DNA of 64,000 bases from Photobacterium phosphoreum (GCF_002954725.1 NZ_MSCQ01000002.1:489276-553275); one strand, 5' to 3'; numbered from the stretch's first letter, positions 26,503 to 35,926 are shown. A program made the numbers and translations. The notes: generated by a model not told the origin, from the letters alone.

Positions 26503-27318
26503 ATGAAACGCTTTATTGCGGTATTACTTACCGTTTTTACTTGCCTATTAGGGGCAAACAATGCCTTTGCGGCAGACGATAATAATGCTCTGCAACAAAT
26601 AAAAGAAAGCGGTACATTACGTGTAGGCTTATCAACCTTTGTTCCTTGGGCAATGCGTGACAAACAAGGTGATTTAATTGGTTTTGAAGTCGATGTCGCT
26701 AAACGTTTAGCAGCAGATGCTGGCTTGAAAATTGAATTTGTTCCAACCGCTTGGGATGGTATTATCCCAGCACTACTCGCAGGTAAGTTTGATGTCATCA
26801 TTGGCGGTTTAACCATTACACCACAGCGTAATATGAGTGTTCTGTTCACTCATCCATATTCTTACTCAGCAGTGCAAATGGTCGCTAACAAAAAGCTTGC
26901 ATCAAAAATGACAACAATTGCTGATTATAATAAACGTAGTGTAACAATCGCTGTTCGTAGCGGTGCTTACCCTGTTCAAACTGCTCGTAAATTATTCCCA
27001 AAAGCCAAGTTGCGCCAATTTGATGATGAAACACAGGCTTTCCAAGAAGTACTTAATGGCAATGCTCAAGCTGCACTAGCATCAACCCCAACACCTGAAC
27101 AAATGGTGATCAAAAACCCAGATAGCTTATTTATGCCATTTAAGAAACCATTAACACGCTACTCAACCGGTTTTGCGATTCGTCAGGGTGATTTTAACTT
27201 ACTTAACTTCCTTAATAACTGGATTCAAGTTCGTACTGAAGACGGTTGGTTAAATAGTCGTTACCAATACTGGTTTAAAACCATGAAATGGCAAGATCAG
27301 GTTAACGAGACTAAATAA
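26503..27318 (+). CDS. Polar amino acid ABC transporter, periplasmic binding protein
   Basis: The 271-residue protein has a signal peptide (to about NNAFA|ADD) and a family 3 solute-binding fold: ESGTLRVGLSTFVPWAMRDKQGDLIGFEVDVAKRLA, WDGIIPALLAGKFDVIIGGLTITPQR. The Thr/Arg of the TITPQR box usually contacts the ligand alpha-carboxyl. The ligand is an amino acid; which one is not certain. ATG 26503 has GGAG in front and begins the signal; the ATG at 26491 overlaps that site. It lies between the two permease genes. Confidence 0.9.
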   Translation: MKRFIAVLLTVFTCLLGANNAFAADDNNALQQIKESGTLRVGLSTFVPWAMRDKQGDLIGFEVDVAKRLAADAGLKIEFVPTAWDGIIPALLAGKFDVIIGGLTITPQRNMSVLFTHPYSYSAVQMVANKKLASKMTTIADYNKRSVTIAVRSGAYPVQTARKLFPKAKLRQFDDETQAFQEVLNGNAQAALASTPTPEQMVIKNPDSLFMPFKKPLTRYSTGFAIRQGDFNLLNFLNNWIQVRTEDGWLNSRYQYWFKTMKWQDQVNETK

Positions 27319-27320
27319 TA

Positions 27321-28259
27321 ATGACTGTAGTTAAAACGTCATGTAGTAATGTACCACAGGCGGGCTCTCCCCCGCCTGTTGGTCGCCGCTTTAATTTTAA
27401 GTTGAATAAACTCGATATTATTTTACTTATCATTATTGGCTGTTTTATTAGCTGGTTAGCCTACCGTTCATCGGTTGGCATCCACTATAATTGGCACTGG
27501 CATCAAGCATTGAAGCTTGTATTTACATGTAGTAACGATGGCGGTATACCTTATTTTATCAAAGGTATTATTAGCACTATTCGAGTGAGTATCTGGGGAA
27601 TGATTTTTGCTGCGACATTTGGTTTATTGCTCGCACTTGCATATCGTTCATCATTTAAAATAGTCCAATTGATTGCTAGTAGCTACATTCAATTAGTCCG
27701 TAATATACCACCACTTGTTTTTGTGTTCATTTTTTACTTTTTCATTTCAAATCAATTAATTCCATTACTTGGTTTAAGTGATTTATTCCGCCATTACAAC
27801 GGCCAAGAAAATGTATTACAGATAGTGTTATTTGGACACAGCAATTTGTGGGAGAATTTATTTTCAGGGGTTCTGTGTGTGGGGCTTATTGCTGCGGCCT
27901 ATATTGCTGAAATTATTCGATCGGGTATTGATTCGATTAGTAAAGGACAATGGGAAGCTGCTGACTCACTCGGGTTATCAACATATAGTCGGTTTAGATT
28001 TGTGATATTCCCACAAGCACTCACTGCTATCGTGCCAACGCTTGCAGGACAGTTTATTTCTATAGTAAAAGATTCATCAATTATTTCATTGATTTCTATA
28101 CAAGAAATGACATTTACCGGCTCTGAAATTGCTAATTCTTCTGGGTTTATTTTTGAAATTTGGCTCATTGTTGGCGCTGTCTATTTTATATTATGCTTTA
28201 GTTTATCATTACTATTCAGAAAGCTAGAAAAGCACAGCTCACGTCACTTACAGCATTGA
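27321..28259 (+). CDS. Polar amino acid ABC transporter, second permease
   Basis: The 312-residue permease has a cytoplasmic N-terminal tail, a first membrane helix (about 33-48), a periplasmic region and the HisMQ core with EAA loop SISKGQWEAADSLGLSTYSRFRFVIFPQ. It starts two bases after the binding-protein stop, so translation is coupled. A GC-rich hairpin at 27356-27379 lies inside its first codons and may reduce expression relative to the binding protein. It ends in a terminator. Confidence 0.9.
   Translation: MTVVKTSCSNVPQAGSPPPVGRRFNFKLNKLDIILLIIIGCFISWLAYRSSVGIHYNWHWHQALKLVFTCSNDGGIPYFIKGIISTIRVSIWGMIFAATFGLLLALAYRSSFKIVQLIASSYIQLVRNIPPLVFVFIFYFFISNQLIPLLGLSDLFRHYNGQENVLQIVLFGHSNLWENLFSGVLCVGLIAAAYIAEIIRSGIDSISKGQWEAADSLGLSTYSRFRFVIFPQALTAIVPTLAGQFISIVKDSSIISLISIQEMTFTGSEIANSSGFIFEIWLIVGAVYFILCFSLSLLFRKLEKHSSRHLQH
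27356..27379 (+). promoter_or_regulatory. GC-rich hairpin inside the 5' coding end of the second permease
   Basis: ACAGGCGGG (27356-27364) and CCCGCCTGT (27371-27379) pair perfectly around six bases, 36 bases into the gene. It is strikingly GC-rich for this region. No T-run follows, so it is not a simple terminator. It could protect the upstream binding-protein message or slow translation. Confidence 0.45.
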
Positions 28260-28268
28260 CACTCAACG

Positions 28269-28310
28269 TAGACATCCCTAAATATTGATTATTTTGGATG
28301 TCTAATTTTC
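28269..28310 (+). terminator. Terminator of the ABC transporter operon
   Basis: TAGACATCC (28269-28277) pairs with GGATGTCTA (28296-28304), followed by ATTTTC. Confidence 0.75.
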
Positions 28311-28421
28311 ACTACTACTACTATTCGTATTAAACATAACTCATTTGTATAAATTATATATCTTCTTCTTACTTACAAGATTAATATACTTATTTACCCA
28401 TCCTAATATCAGCATTTTCAT

Positions 28422-28568
28422 ATGACATCACCCTCGTTTATACCCTACTTAAAGTATAGTATTAATCCTGATGTTTTAGATAAAGCTTACTCTTTTTATT
28501 TAAATCGAAGACCGAGTGCTGTTATACGATACAACCTACACCATATGCTCATCGCTTTATATTTATGA
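28422..28568 (+). CDS. Possible 48-residue small protein
   Basis: An ATG frame of 48 codons lies in the 393-base gap before the membrane protein gene. The predicted product has a basic centre (LNRRPSAVIRYN) and a hydrophobic end (MLIALYL). There is no clear ribosome site, so this may be chance. The rest of the gap is AT-rich with nothing I can name. Confidence 0.2.
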   Translation: MTSPSFIPYLKYSINPDVLDKAYSFYLNRRPSAVIRYNLHHMLIALYL

Positions 28569-28652
28569 GGTATTCATTATTTATGACTAATATAATATGA
28601 GTAATTTAAATGATTACTCGATTATTTTAAATAATGAATAGGATTCATCATC

Positions 28653-29468
28653 ATGAATAAAACTCAACGATTTATTATTTCATTATTTTTATCCATAAGT
28701 ATCATTATTACAGAGGCGATAATACTTAGTCATATGTCAACAGGGGCTGGTGTTTATATAGGGATCCCCTTAGTATATGCATTAGCTATTATTGTGTTTA
28801 TTATAAGCTATTTTTGGATATTTAAATGTATTAGACCTATCTTAAAAACATTTTCTATCGTCGTTACTATTTTGATATTCCAATTTGGTGTACTTTTTTT
28901 CTTTCAACCAATGGAAATAAAAACACCTTATCGTCTAACAGCCGATGTTCTAAAAATACTTTTAAAATACGATAAGTTATCCATTGAAGACTTATACTCA
29001 GGTTCAAGTGAGCAAAACATGGTGGTAAGTTATAAATTCCAACATTTTTTACCCGGGTACCTGATATCTTTTTATACTAGAGAAAACAATTGCTATAAAA
29101 AAGCAAACAATAACGTTGCTAATATTTATATTCACAATGATAATTACTACCTTAGCAATAAACACTTAAAAATAAACAAAAAAAGTAACACTCTGATTAT
29201 CAACAATAATCTAGTAGTAAATCTAGCATTATTATCTAGTATACCTATTAATAAAAAACCGATTGCCCTTGATACCATAACCCCCGCTCCCCCCTGCTCT
29301 GATCACAAATCCCTCTTATTTGTAACTAAATTCAGGTTATATGATTATAAAGAATATGCCCAATTATCTATGCGTAGCTTTATTCCAAAAAAAATATTAA
29401 GCATTTTTTTCTCACCCCAAGAAAAAACACAACCACTTCAATTAAAAGTCATACCAAAAACTGAGTAA
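28653..29468 (+). CDS. Uncharacterised membrane protein
   Basis: I do not recognise this 271-residue protein. Three hydrophobic segments at about residues 8-27, 33-58 and 65-87 should cross the inner membrane. They are followed by a soluble domain of about 180 residues rich in Asn, Lys and Ile, with Cys residues in ENNCYKK and APPCSDHK. The soluble part likely faces the periplasm. The gene is AT-rich, monocistronic and close to the DUF2797 gene but has its own end. No function is implied. Confidence 0.6.
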   Translation: MNKTQRFIISLFLSISIIITEAIILSHMSTGAGVYIGIPLVYALAIIVFIISYFWIFKCIRPILKTFSIVVTILIFQFGVLFFFQPMEIKTPYRLTADVLKILLKYDKLSIEDLYSGSSEQNMVVSYKFQHFLPGYLISFYTRENNCYKKANNNVANIYIHNDNYYLSNKHLKINKKSNTLIINNNLVVNLALLSSIPINKKPIALDTITPAPPCSDHKSLLFVTKFRLYDYKEYAQLSMRSFIPKKILSIFFSPQEKTQPLQLKVIPKTE

Positions 29469-29553
29469 TCTAATACTGTAAATTATTAAGATATTTAGGG
29501 GTTAGTATAAATCCCTGATACACTCACAACAAAAATAAACTGTGAGCACGAGC

Positions 29554-30366
29554 ATGCAAGGTACACTCAGCAAAATGAAATCATCGCTTGGAGAGGTTGT
29601 CGATTACTACCTTCCTATTGGCGATCAACAACTTCACCTGAACCCTTTTATTGGTAAGCAATTAACCCTTACTCATACCGGTAATATATTCTGCTGTTCA
29701 TGCGGCAAGAAAACCAAGAAGAGTTATTCACAAGGTCATTGCTTTCCTTGTATGAAAAAGCTGGCAAGTTGTGATATGTGTATCATGAAGCCAGAAACTT
29801 GTCATTATGCAAAAGGAACTTGTCGTGAGCCGCAATGGGGAGAAGATAACTGCATGGTGCCTCACTATGTTTATCTGTCTAACACCTCGGCACTAAAAGT
29901 CGGTATTACTCGTCATACTCAGCTTCCTACACGCTGGATAGATCAAGGTGCAACGCAAGCATTGGCTGTATTAAAAGTAAAAACACGCCAAATCTCAGGC
30001 TTAGTTGAAGTCGCTATTGCTGAAATGGTGGCAGACAAAACCAATTGGCGCACCATGCTAAAAGGCAACAATGTAGATATCGATTTGCACCAACAAGCTC
30101 AATTATTATTGCCAGAAGTAAAACAAAGACTGGCAGAAATAACCGCTGAATTTGGTGACGATGCTATCGAATATTTAGATAATGATATTGTTGATATACA
30201 TTACCCTGTTGATCATTTCCCAACCAAAATAGCGTCTCACAATTTTGATAAAGAGCCCGTTGTCAGCGGTATTCTTGAAGGTATTAAAGGCCAATATTTA
30301 TTATTTGATACTGGTGTAATTAATATTCGTAAATTCAGTAGCTACGAAATTACCGTTACAGAGTAG
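29554..30366 (+). CDS. DUF2797-family protein with Cys-rich zinc-binding region
   Basis: The 270-residue protein has a Cys-rich N-terminal third (CCSCGKKTKKSY, CFPCMKK, CDMC, CHYAKGTC), with four or more Cys pairs that likely bind zinc. A core beginning VYLSNTSALKVGITR follows, which resembles the GIY-YIG nuclease strand pattern; an Arg and RWIDQGA follow at the expected distance. This matches the DUF2797 family of unknown function. A GTG 12 bases earlier is an alternative start. A terminator follows at 30388. Confidence 0.75.
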   Translation: MQGTLSKMKSSLGEVVDYYLPIGDQQLHLNPFIGKQLTLTHTGNIFCCSCGKKTKKSYSQGHCFPCMKKLASCDMCIMKPETCHYAKGTCREPQWGEDNCMVPHYVYLSNTSALKVGITRHTQLPTRWIDQGATQALAVLKVKTRQISGLVEVAIAEMVADKTNWRTMLKGNNVDIDLHQQAQLLLPEVKQRLAEITAEFGDDAIEYLDNDIVDIHYPVDHFPTKIASHNFDKEPVVSGILEGIKGQYLLFDTGVINIRKFSSYEITVTE

Positions 30367-30387
30367 CATCAACAGGCCTACAACGAA

Positions 30388-30430
30388 AAACGGCATTGAT
30401 CTTGAGTAAGATGAATGCCGTTTGTTATAT
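30388..30430. terminator. Bidirectional terminator
   Basis: AAACGGCATT (30388-30397) pairs with AATGCCGTTT (30414-30423). It sits between the convergent DUF2797 gene and the lipoprotein gene at 30455. Confidence 0.8.
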
Positions 30431-30454
30431 TATTATCTTAGAATTGAATTCGAT

Positions 30455-31141
30455 TTATTTGGCTCTTGGCTGAATATATTTACGTTGGCTATTCTGTGTC
30501 GCAACATCACGCATAAAATTCTCACCTAAAACAACACCATTACCACCATCAATCAGTTGATATTCAACTTCATCATTACGATCACCCAATTTTGTGCGCA
30601 GTAAAACCATCGGTAAACGAATTTTATCATCCGGCTTTGACCATTCTTTCACAGGGTATTTATATTCTTTACCTTGGAAGATAAATTTTACCCAATTGTC
30701 ACCATCACGCTCAAATTCGACTAGATTTTTCACACCAATTCGAGAAGTTGATGATTTAGGATCAATATAAGCCGAGATATGTTTTTTACCTGATAAAATA
30801 AGCGCCCATTCATGATGACCTAAAATTAGCATTCCATCTTTCGTTTTGGTTGTTTTTTCATGCTGAACTGCTGCCAATTTTATCGATGCTGTTGAAGCTG
30901 TAATTTTATCCGTTACTACAGGTGTCTGCTTGTTTATTTTAGACACTTTCTTTTCAGCTGCGGCCATCTGTGCTTTTGCCGCTGCGTTTATTTCATCAGC
31001 CGTCACCATAGGTGTAAACGCCAATGGTTTAATCGTCGGATTGGGCACAGAAGCGACCACTTGGTGATCATTTTTTACGGGTAATTGCTGTGCACACCCA
31101 AAAAGAAATAACGTTAATAAACCTACTGCCGTTTTCTTCAT
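30455..31141 (-). CDS. Lipoprotein with retropepsin-like (RloA/COG4067-type) domain
   Basis: The 228-residue product has a lipoprotein signal (LLTLFLFGC, Cys about residue 16) and an Ala/Lys-rich linker. From about residue 105 it has the domain called ATP-dependent zinc protease in databases (RloA type): GHHEWALI, ISAYIDPKSSTSRI, LVEFERDGDNWVKFIF, RLPMVLLRTKLGD, VLGENFM. In that family the second motif normally reads IDTGAxTSxL, with the Asp acting as in retroviral aspartic proteases. Here Asp stays but TGA is replaced by PKS. It may be a non-catalytic or altered member. No partner genes are adjacent. Confidence 0.7.
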   Translation of the reverse strand: MKKTAVGLLTLFLFGCAQQLPVKNDHQVVASVPNPTIKPLAFTPMVTADEINAAAKAQMAAAEKKVSKINKQTPVVTDKITASTASIKLAAVQHEKTTKTKDGMLILGHHEWALILSGKKHISAYIDPKSSTSRIGVKNLVEFERDGDNWVKFIFQGKEYKYPVKEWSKPDDKIRLPMVLLRTKLGDRNDEVEYQLIDGGNGVVLGENFMRDVATQNSQRKYIQPRAK

Positions 31142-31236
31142 AAATCAAATCTTCCCTTACTTTTTACAAGTTATAACTAACCATAATACGTAGTTTCACA
31201 TTCTGCCCAAGAATAGCATAACGCCAATGTAGATTA

Positions 31237-32127
31237 TTATTGTGCCACCGACTCATATAATGAAAACTTATTTGTTAGCCATTGTTCATTATACCAGCCC
31301 ATATTGCGACTATGTTTCGCATCATCCCACAAACTAAAGAAATGACGACGTTCTTCAAAGCCATCATCTAAGTGACTTTTTTCAAGATAGCGTTCGGCGA
31401 TATGTAAATCACTGCGAACATCAAATAAATGAATCACGTCCAATTCTCGATGCTTAAAACCGCTATCACAAGGGTCTAATAATCCCGCCACTTTAAACGT
31501 TGTTGGATCAAAAAGCACATTGGCGATATGACAATCATCATGTACAAAAGATGATGGCTCATGAGCAATTGGCGCTAAAATTTTAGTTCTATTGTCCCAA
31601 AGATCTGCAAATTTTTCTTTTATCCTTGAGCTAAATGGCGAACCTGAACTCATTAAATAGTGATAAACACTGCCCATCCAATCATCAAATGCGGAACCTA
31701 AATGTTGGCTAAATTGACCATTTGAAAGCTCAAACCCTTGTGGGTGTTGATGCTCATGTAACGCTAATAAAATATCAGTATAATCTTCTCTAAATGTCAT
31801 CACCGCTTTAGAATCTTCAGGTAATTGGTGTGCAGAGACACCTTCTAACCAATCTAAAACGATATAATCATACCCAGCTTCTCGACCAAAAAAATAAATT
31901 TCAGGCACCGGACACGACACAATTTTTCGTAACTGCTCTAAACTAGCGACTTCTTTTCCAATGCGACCTACTTCACGCGAAAATTTAACTACAATTTTCG
32001 TCTTCCCTGAGGCAAGAAAAACTACCCAACCATAAAAGGTTTCCTGAATATCACACACATCAGCTTTGCGACGAAACATTGAAAAAAAAGCGTTTTCGGC
32101 AATGGTTTTAAGCTGTGGCTTATTCAT
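31237..32127 (-). CDS. Aminoglycoside phosphotransferase-fold kinase
   Basis: The 296-residue protein has the APH/choline-kinase fold. It has a hydrophobic hinge (YIVLDWLEGVSAHQL), a catalytic loop FVHDDCHIANVLFD (the HxDxxxxN pattern, with Asp base and Asn metal ligand) and a metal-binding DPCDSGFKHRELD in place of the usual DFD/DWE. Such enzymes phosphorylate small molecules (sugars, amines, antibiotics) with ATP. Similarity to the fructosamine-kinase-like group is possible. ATG 32127 has AAGGTAAAAGAT in front; a start 12 codons earlier is less likely. No resistance role can be claimed. Confidence 0.75.
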   Translation of the reverse strand: MNKPQLKTIAENAFFSMFRRKADVCDIQETFYGWVVFLASGKTKIVVKFSREVGRIGKEVASLEQLRKIVSCPVPEIYFFGREAGYDYIVLDWLEGVSAHQLPEDSKAVMTFREDYTDILLALHEHQHPQGFELSNGQFSQHLGSAFDDWMGSVYHYLMSSGSPFSSRIKEKFADLWDNRTKILAPIAHEPSSFVHDDCHIANVLFDPTTFKVAGLLDPCDSGFKHRELDVIHLFDVRSDLHIAERYLEKSHLDDGFEERRHFFSLWDDAKHSRNMGWYNEQWLTNKFSLYESVAQ

Positions 32128-32727
32128 ATCTTTTACCTTGATAATCACGATTACACGACACAAACCAATTATACCAATTTGGAATAAACTATTGGTTTTA
32201 TGTGAATTTTTGTTGTTTTATCTTTTAAGAATGCATCATAACAGCAAAGATAACCAGTATTGACCAATAGAAAAGACGAAAATAGTTTACTTTTACTTAC
32301 AATTTCATTTTTAGTGCTAAAAATCACTTCAAAGAGGCAATTTTTTAGTGTTCTAAACTATATCCATATTTAAATATAAAAATAACTAATCTATTACAAT
32401 CAAAAACACAACAAAAAACATATAGATACAAGGCATAACTATCCTGTGTAAGCATATTAATGGAGTAAACCTCTCTTTCATTCTTTTTTGGTAACAAATA
32501 AATGCTTTGCTTCATAACGATCATTTAACTGTCGCATAATTTAAGCTGTTGTAATATTACTTTACATTTTGTCATTTATTCGTTTTGAAACAATCGACTC
32601 TTAAGACTGTTTTTTGTGACCTAGATAAAGTTTTCATGCTAAAAGTCAGTGTTTAGTGTAATATCCAGCGACCAGAGCCAACCTCATTACGCGCTCTGTA
32701 TTTAATAACGAACGATATCGGGGCGAT
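32128..32727. other. 600-base intergenic region
   Basis: It separates the divergent APH-fold and ABC-class ATPase genes. I see A/T-rich stretches, GGGGCGAT just before the ATPase start, and no open frame or RNA structure I can support. Confidence 0.4.
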
Positions 32728-34374
32728 ATGCAATTACTCGAAGCCAAACTCCATAAAATTGACCGTCATAACTACCGTAGCTATTCAAGTATGCGCGGTG
32801 AATATCACTTTGTTGATTTCGACTTTTTTATCGATACCGTTCAGTCGGATCCCTTTGCGCCAGCTTCTCGCGTTCGTGCTCGTCGCGCTTGGTCATTAAC
32901 TGACCTCGAATGGCTACGTGAAAAATCGACTGATTATCAACGTGCAGCTCGTGATTTTATTGCACGCTTCTTTGCTGACTTATCACAGCAAGACAATGCC
33001 GTTTTAATTGATATGCCAGGGCAAACTATTCTTGATCGCACATCTGTTGTGTTTGATGAAGAAGGCATTGAATTACGTTTCCGTATTAATATGCCAGCTG
33101 ATGGCCGCACTATTATTGCGAAAAAAACCCTTAACCTGCTGACATTCTATTTACCAAAGATGATCCGTCGTGCCACTATCGCCCGCGAATTACCAATGGA
33201 TGAGTTACAACGTCACTGTGAAGCGGTTGAAGATCAAGTTGCGTTACGTAGCCAACTTAAACAACACAAACTATTAGCCTTTGTTGCGGATGGTAGTTTA
33301 TTACCTCGTATTGCGGGTAATAGTGATTTACCACTAACAGACGCAATTCCATTTCTGAGTCCTGATAACTTAGCGGTAGAATTAGAAGCGCCTCATAAAG
33401 GTAAAATCCGCGGTATGGGTATTCCGGAAGGTATTACGCTTATCGTTGGTGGTGGTTTCCACGGTAAATCAACGTTGCTGAGTGCTATTGAACGTTCAGT
33501 GTATGATCATGTTCCTGGCGATGGTCGTGAATATGTCGTAACTAACGATGCGGCAGCTAAAATTCGTGCTGAAGATGGCCGTTGTGTTCACAATGTTGAT
33601 CTATCACCTTACATCAGCAATTTGCCAATGGGTAAAGACACTACCGCGTTTAGTAGCCAAAATGCGTCAGGTTCAACCTCACAAGCATCTTGGTTACAAG
33701 AATCAATTGAATCAGGTGCTGAAGCCTTATTAATTGATGAAGATACATCAGCGTCTAACTTCATGATCCGTGACGAGCGTATGCAAGCACTGATCTGTAA
33801 AGAAGATGAGCCAATTACCCCATTAGTTGACCGCATTGCACTGCTACGCGATCAACACAACATCTCAGTAATGTTAGTAATGGGTGGTTCTGGTGACTAT
33901 CTTGATGTGGCTGATACTGTTATTCAAATGCATAACTATGATGCTGTTGATGTAACAGAAAAAGCACGAGCAGTAGTCGCATCTCACCCAACACGTCGTA
34001 AGCAGGAAGGAACAGAAGTTATTGTTCATCCTCGCACACGTCAAATAAACCGCAGTGCATTACAATCAATGTTAGAGGAAGGCAAGTTCCGTATTCAAGT
34101 TAAAGACAAAACATCATTACGTTTTGGCCGTGAATACATCGACTTAAAAGCCCTAGAGCAAATTGCTCACTCTAGCCAACTATTAGCTATTGGTTACCTA
34201 TGGTTCCAACTTGCGCAAACTAAAGGCTGGGAAAAAAATCCTACGCGTGCGTTTGCCAATATGTTGCACGATAACTGGGCTGATATGATGCCTAAATATG
34301 GTGAAATGGCTAAACCTCGTGTTATTGAGGTTATGGCAGTATTGAACCGCATGCGCAAAGCTGAATTTAAGTAA
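32728..34374 (+). CDS. ABC-class ATPase (COG3044/PF09818 type)
   Basis: The 548-residue protein is a full-length member of the 'predicted ATPase of the ABC class' family. The N-terminal half has the family block HKIDRHNYRSYSSMRGEY. The ATPase has Walker A VGGGFHGKSTLL, an AFSSQNASGSTSQA signature-like region and Walker B ALLIDEDTSASNFMIRD. It lacks membrane segments, so it is not a transporter. Members are thought to act on nucleic acids, but the role is unproven. It ends in a clear terminator. Confidence 0.85.
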   Translation: MQLLEAKLHKIDRHNYRSYSSMRGEYHFVDFDFFIDTVQSDPFAPASRVRARRAWSLTDLEWLREKSTDYQRAARDFIARFFADLSQQDNAVLIDMPGQTILDRTSVVFDEEGIELRFRINMPADGRTIIAKKTLNLLTFYLPKMIRRATIARELPMDELQRHCEAVEDQVALRSQLKQHKLLAFVADGSLLPRIAGNSDLPLTDAIPFLSPDNLAVELEAPHKGKIRGMGIPEGITLIVGGGFHGKSTLLSAIERSVYDHVPGDGREYVVTNDAAAKIRAEDGRCVHNVDLSPYISNLPMGKDTTAFSSQNASGSTSQASWLQESIESGAEALLIDEDTSASNFMIRDERMQALICKEDEPITPLVDRIALLRDQHNISVMLVMGGSGDYLDVADTVIQMHNYDAVDVTEKARAVVASHPTRRKQEGTEVIVHPRTRQINRSALQSMLEEGKFRIQVKDKTSLRFGREYIDLKALEQIAHSSQLLAIGYLWFQLAQTKGWEKNPTRAFANMLHDNWADMMPKYGEMAKPRVIEVMAVLNRMRKAEFK

Positions 34375-34401
34375 GCTTTAGGCTGAACTCAGTTATTCTT
34401 T

Positions 34402-34426
34402 AAACCCCGCGTAATGCGGGGTTTAT
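34402..34426 (+). terminator. Terminator of the ABC-class ATPase gene
   Basis: AAACCCCGC (34402-34410) pairs with GCGGGGTTT (34416-34424) around a 5-base loop. Confidence 0.85.
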
Positions 34427-34568
34427 GTTAACTCAGGATACGGTAGCGCAATAACTTACAATCAACTATAATATGCGGTCATTTTATTCGCAGATTACAT
34501 TCATAAGCTTATCTTAATCGTTAGTTTATGAATGTAATCGGCATAGGCCGACAGTTTAGGAACACAGC

Positions 34569-35867
34569 ATGTCATTTTTATCTCAAGGTTTTTCTCCAGA
34601 GCTTGTTAAAGCGTTAACCGAAATTGGTTACGAGAAATTAACCCCAATTCAGCAACAAGCAATTCCTCAAGCACGACGTGGTGCTGATATTTTAGCATTG
34701 GCGCAAACAGGTACAGACAAAACAGCTGCCTTTTCATTACCTATTATTCAAAAGTTATTGGATAAGCCAGTAACAAAAAGCCGTTTTAACGTTCGTGCAT
34801 TAATTCTTGCGCCAACCCGTGAGCTTGCAGAACAAATCTCAGTTAACATCAACGAGTACGCTAAGTACACCAACATTAACTGTGCCGCTATTTTTGGTGG
34901 TAAAAAGATGTCATCTCAAGAAAGACGCCTAGAGAAAGGTGTTGATATTCTTGTTGCAACGCCTGGTCGTTTAATTGAGCATATAGAACAAAAGAACATT
35001 TCATTAGCGAACCTAGAATTTCTAGTCTTTGATGAAGCTGACCGTATGCTTGATATGGGCTTTATTGGTGCTATCCGCGTCATTCTAGAAGACATTCGCA
35101 CTAAGCCACAAACAATGTTGTTCTCTGCAACCTCTTCTGCGCAGATGAATGCATTAGCGGCTGATATTCTACGTAAACCACAGCGTATTACTGTAACACC
35201 AGAAAACAGCACAGCCGCAACGGTTTCTCACGTCGTGTATCCTGTTGATCAAGAACGTAAACGTGAAATGCTGTCTGAATTAATTGGTAAGAAAAACTGG
35301 CCACAAGTGTTAGTTTTTGTTAACTACAAAGAAACAGCGAATCAACTTGTTGCAGAACTCAAGCTTGATGGCATTAAAGCGGTTCTTTGCCATGGTGATA
35401 AAGCACAAAGTGCTCGTCGTCGTGCATTAGAAGAGTTTAAAGAAGGTAAAGCACGTGTAATGATTGCGACGGAAGTTGCTGCACGTGGTTTAGACATTCA
35501 AAACTTACCGTATGTTGTTAACTACGACATGCCATTCCTTGCTGAAGATTACGTACACCGTATTGGTCGTACTGGTCGTGCAGGACAAAAAGGTAACGCT
35601 ATTTCATTCGTTAGCCGTGAAGAAGAACTGACTTTAGTTCAAATCGAGCGTTTGATTAATCAACGTATTCACCGCGTACAATTGGAAGGTTACGAGCCAA
35701 AGAGCCGTGAAGCATTAGTTGTACGAATGAACACTAAAGCCGCTTACCGTGATCGTGCGGGTCGTCAAAACAACCCGACTCAAGATCAATCAGCCGCTGA
35801 ACGTCGTGCTCGTTTACGTAACGCAATTAGCAGCAAAGCAACCAAAATCACTCGCTTGAAAAAGTAA
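34569..35867 (+). CDS. DEAD-box RNA helicase with altered Walker A motif
   Basis: The 432-residue protein has all DEAD-box landmarks: Q motif (LTPIQQQAIP), PTRELA, ATPGRLIE, DEAD ([11 protein letters not shown]), SAT, and HRIGRTGR, with a short basic tail. Motif I, however, reads AQTGTDKT: the glycine directly before Lys51 is Asp50 (codon GAC, 34716-34718). That glycine is part of the phosphate loop in nearly all P-loop ATPases, including the RhlE at 17891, and Asp there should clash with the beta/gamma phosphates. The rest of the gene looks well kept, so this may be a recent mutation, a sequencing error or a non-ATPase role. A strong terminator follows. Confidence 0.9.
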   Translation: MSFLSQGFSPELVKALTEIGYEKLTPIQQQAIPQARRGADILALAQTGTDKTAAFSLPIIQKLLDKPVTKSRFNVRALILAPTRELAEQISVNINEYAKYTNINCAAIFGGKKMSSQERRLEKGVDILVATPGRLIEHIEQKNISLANLEFLVFDEADRMLDMGFIGAIRVILEDIRTKPQTMLFSATSSAQMNALAADILRKPQRITVTPENSTAATVSHVVYPVDQERKREMLSELIGKKNWPQVLVFVNYKETANQLVAELKLDGIKAVLCHGDKAQSARRRALEEFKEGKARVMIATEVAARGLDIQNLPYVVNYDMPFLAEDYVHRIGRTGRAGQKGNAISFVSREEELTLVQIERLINQRIHRVQLEGYEPKSREALVVRMNTKAAYRDRAGRQNNPTQDQSAAERRARLRNAISSKATKITRLKK

Positions 35868-35892
35868 TTTTCAACGCATGATTCAATAATAG

Positions 35893-35926
35893 AGCTTCGA
35901 TAGTGGATCACTGTCGAAGCTTTTTT
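35893..35926 (+). terminator. Strong rho-independent terminator
   Basis: A 13-base stem (35893-35905 with 35909-35921, one G-T pair) with a 3-base loop runs into six T residues. It ends the helicase unit. The following 300 bases to 36237 hold no gene that I can support. Confidence 0.9.
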
